Positions 5,573 through 6,343 of a stretch of 6,343 nt of DNA are shown in pieces. The DNA is from Candidatus Pelagibacter sp. TMED106. GTDB taxonomy: Bacteria > Pseudomonadota > Alphaproteobacteria > Pelagibacterales > Pelagibacteraceae. A model generated the notes under the pieces. The model saw only the letters and a list, made by a program, of their open reading frames with translations, searched no databases and was not told where the DNA came from. Position numbers and translations under genes: made by a program. The stretch covers positions 1-6,343 of the forward strand of contig NHFH02000005.1 in NCBI GenBank assembly GCA_002170275.2, in the 5' to 3' direction. Each line of letters begins with the position of its first letter. The first letter of the stretch is position 1.

Positions 5573-6343
5573 AGACTTTCTTTTGACGTGTGACAACAAA
5601 ATATATACAGCTGCAGGAGTAATTCCGTCTATTCTTAACGCCTGACCCATAGTTTTTGGTTGAATTCTCTTAAATTTAGCTTTTACCTCATTTGAAAGCC
5701 CAGACAATAAATCATAGTCAACTTTATCAGGAATGATTAGATTTTCATCTCTTTTAAAGGCTAAAATATCAGCATTTTGCTTTTTTAAATACCCTTTATA
5801 ATGAGCATTAATTTCTAATTGTTCATCTATTAATTCATCATAATAAGGGATATCAGGCCATATTTTTCGAATTTTCTTCATATTTACACCTTTTCTTGAT
5901 AAAATTTGACTTGAAGATCGTCTTATTCCATCTTTAGCTATTTTAATGCTAAATTGAGATATTTTTGTTGGACTTATATATAAATTATCCATTTTTTTAG
6001 TGATATCATTAATTTTATAATACTTATCATTATAGATTGATTTCCTCTCATTAGAAATAAGACCAATCTCGATTCCTTTTGATGTTAATCTTTGATCGGC
6101 GTTATCCGCTCTTAGACTTAATCTATATTCTGCTCTAGAAGTAAACATTCTATAAGGTTCTGCAACACCTTTAGTCACTAGATCATCAATCATGACTCCA
6201 ATATAGCCTTCAGATCTGTCTAGTATAAAAGGTTCAGCTTTTTTATGTGACTGTGCAGCATTTATACCTGCAATAAGACCTTGGGCGGCAGCCTCTTCAT
6301 AACCTGTGGTACCATTAATTTGTCCTGCAAGATATAAATTATT
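5555..6343 (-). CDS. mnmG: tRNA U34 carboxymethylaminomethyl-modifying enzyme MnmG (GidA), C-terminal 262 residues
   Basis: FAD- and NADH-using subunit of the MnmE-MnmG complex, which installs (carboxymethyl)aminomethyl groups at C5 of wobble uridine 34 in certain tRNAs. The frame is open to the window edge. The ATG at 6193 is internal, since the codons upstream (6343-6194) spell the MnmG landmark AGQINGTTGYEEAAAQG and then LDRSEGYIGVMIDD. Further signatures are VTKGVAEPYRMFTSRAEYRL (about nt 6172-6113), DNADQRLT, and the C-terminal MnmE/tRNA-binding domain with RIQPKTMGQALRIDGITPAA (about nt 5672-5613) and a final LLSHVKRKS. E. coli MnmG is 629 residues, so about 360-370 N-terminal residues with the dinucleotide-binding fold lie beyond the edge. 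It heads the visible part of the mnmG-rsmG-parA-parB operon. Its TAA overlaps the rsmG ATG by 1 nt, and an inverted repeat covers this junction. Confidence 0.97.
   Translation of the reverse strand, partial: NNLYLAGQINGTTGYEEAAAQGLIAGINAAQSHKKAEPFILDRSEGYIGVMIDDLVTKGVAEPYRMFTSRAEYRLSLRADNADQRLTSKGIEIGLISNERKSIYNDKYYKINDITKKMDNLYISPTKISQFSIKIAKDGIRRSSSQILSRKGVNMKKIRKIWPDIPYYDELIDEQLEINAHYKGYLKKQNADILAFKRDENLIIPDKVDYDLLSGLSNEVKAKFKRIQPKTMGQALRIDGITPAAVYILLSHVKRKSIKQIA

Noticed and set aside
5555..6193. Taking the ATG at 6193 as the start of mnmG
   Set aside because: Codons from 6343 to 6194 encode the conserved AGQINGTTGYEEAAAQG and LDRSEGYIG motifs of MnmG; the ATG is an internal methionine.
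1..6343. tRNA or rRNA genes, riboswitches, CRISPR arrays, insertion sequences, phage or defence genes
   Set aside because: All but four bases are taken up by seven conserved housekeeping genes. I saw no direct-repeat arrays, terminal inverted repeats or tRNA-like folds, and no foreign composition.

Overview
This is a very AT-rich, densely packed chromosomal window with A-biased coding strands and Lys/Asn/Ile-rich proteins. The gene set and order (leuS-lptE-holA facing mnmG-rsmG-parA-parB), together with an LptE-type lipoprotein, point to a Gram-negative alphaproteobacterium. The low GC and near absence of spacers suggest a streamlined lineage such as SAR11/Pelagibacter. That placement is inference from style and synteny, not from a database search.

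Layout: two operons converge near position 3270. The + strand unit (1-3278) holds the C-terminal two thirds of leuS, then lptE, then holA. The - strand unit, read from 6343 down to 3268, holds the C-terminal part of mnmG, then rsmG, parA and parB. The 5' ends of leuS and mnmG lie outside the window, so the main promoters are not visible. Genes abut or overlap by 1 nt at four of the five same-strand junctions. The two operons overlap tail to tail by 11 nt. Only four bases (2279-2282) fall outside a coding sequence, so there is no unannotated stretch to explain.

How the genes work: leucyl-tRNA synthetase charges tRNA-Leu with editing. LptE is the outer-membrane lipoprotein partner of LptD in LPS insertion. 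HolA (delta) opens the sliding clamp in the DNA polymerase III clamp loader. MnmG modifies the wobble uridine of certain tRNAs with MnmE. RsmG makes m7G527 in 16S rRNA. ParA and ParB segregate the chromosome. The site ParB should bind is in the window: a perfect 14-bp parS palindrome inside the rsmG coding sequence, where it also encodes Val-Ser-Arg-Glu-Thr. ParB, ParA and the centromere therefore lie within about 2.3 kb, which suggests (inference) proximity to the replication origin.

I found no mobile element, CRISPR, tRNA/rRNA, phage or defence gene, and no convincing new system. The points worth a second look are the dual-coding parS, two small inverted repeats at gene boundaries, the extreme compaction, and some residue-level departures in LeuRS and ParB.
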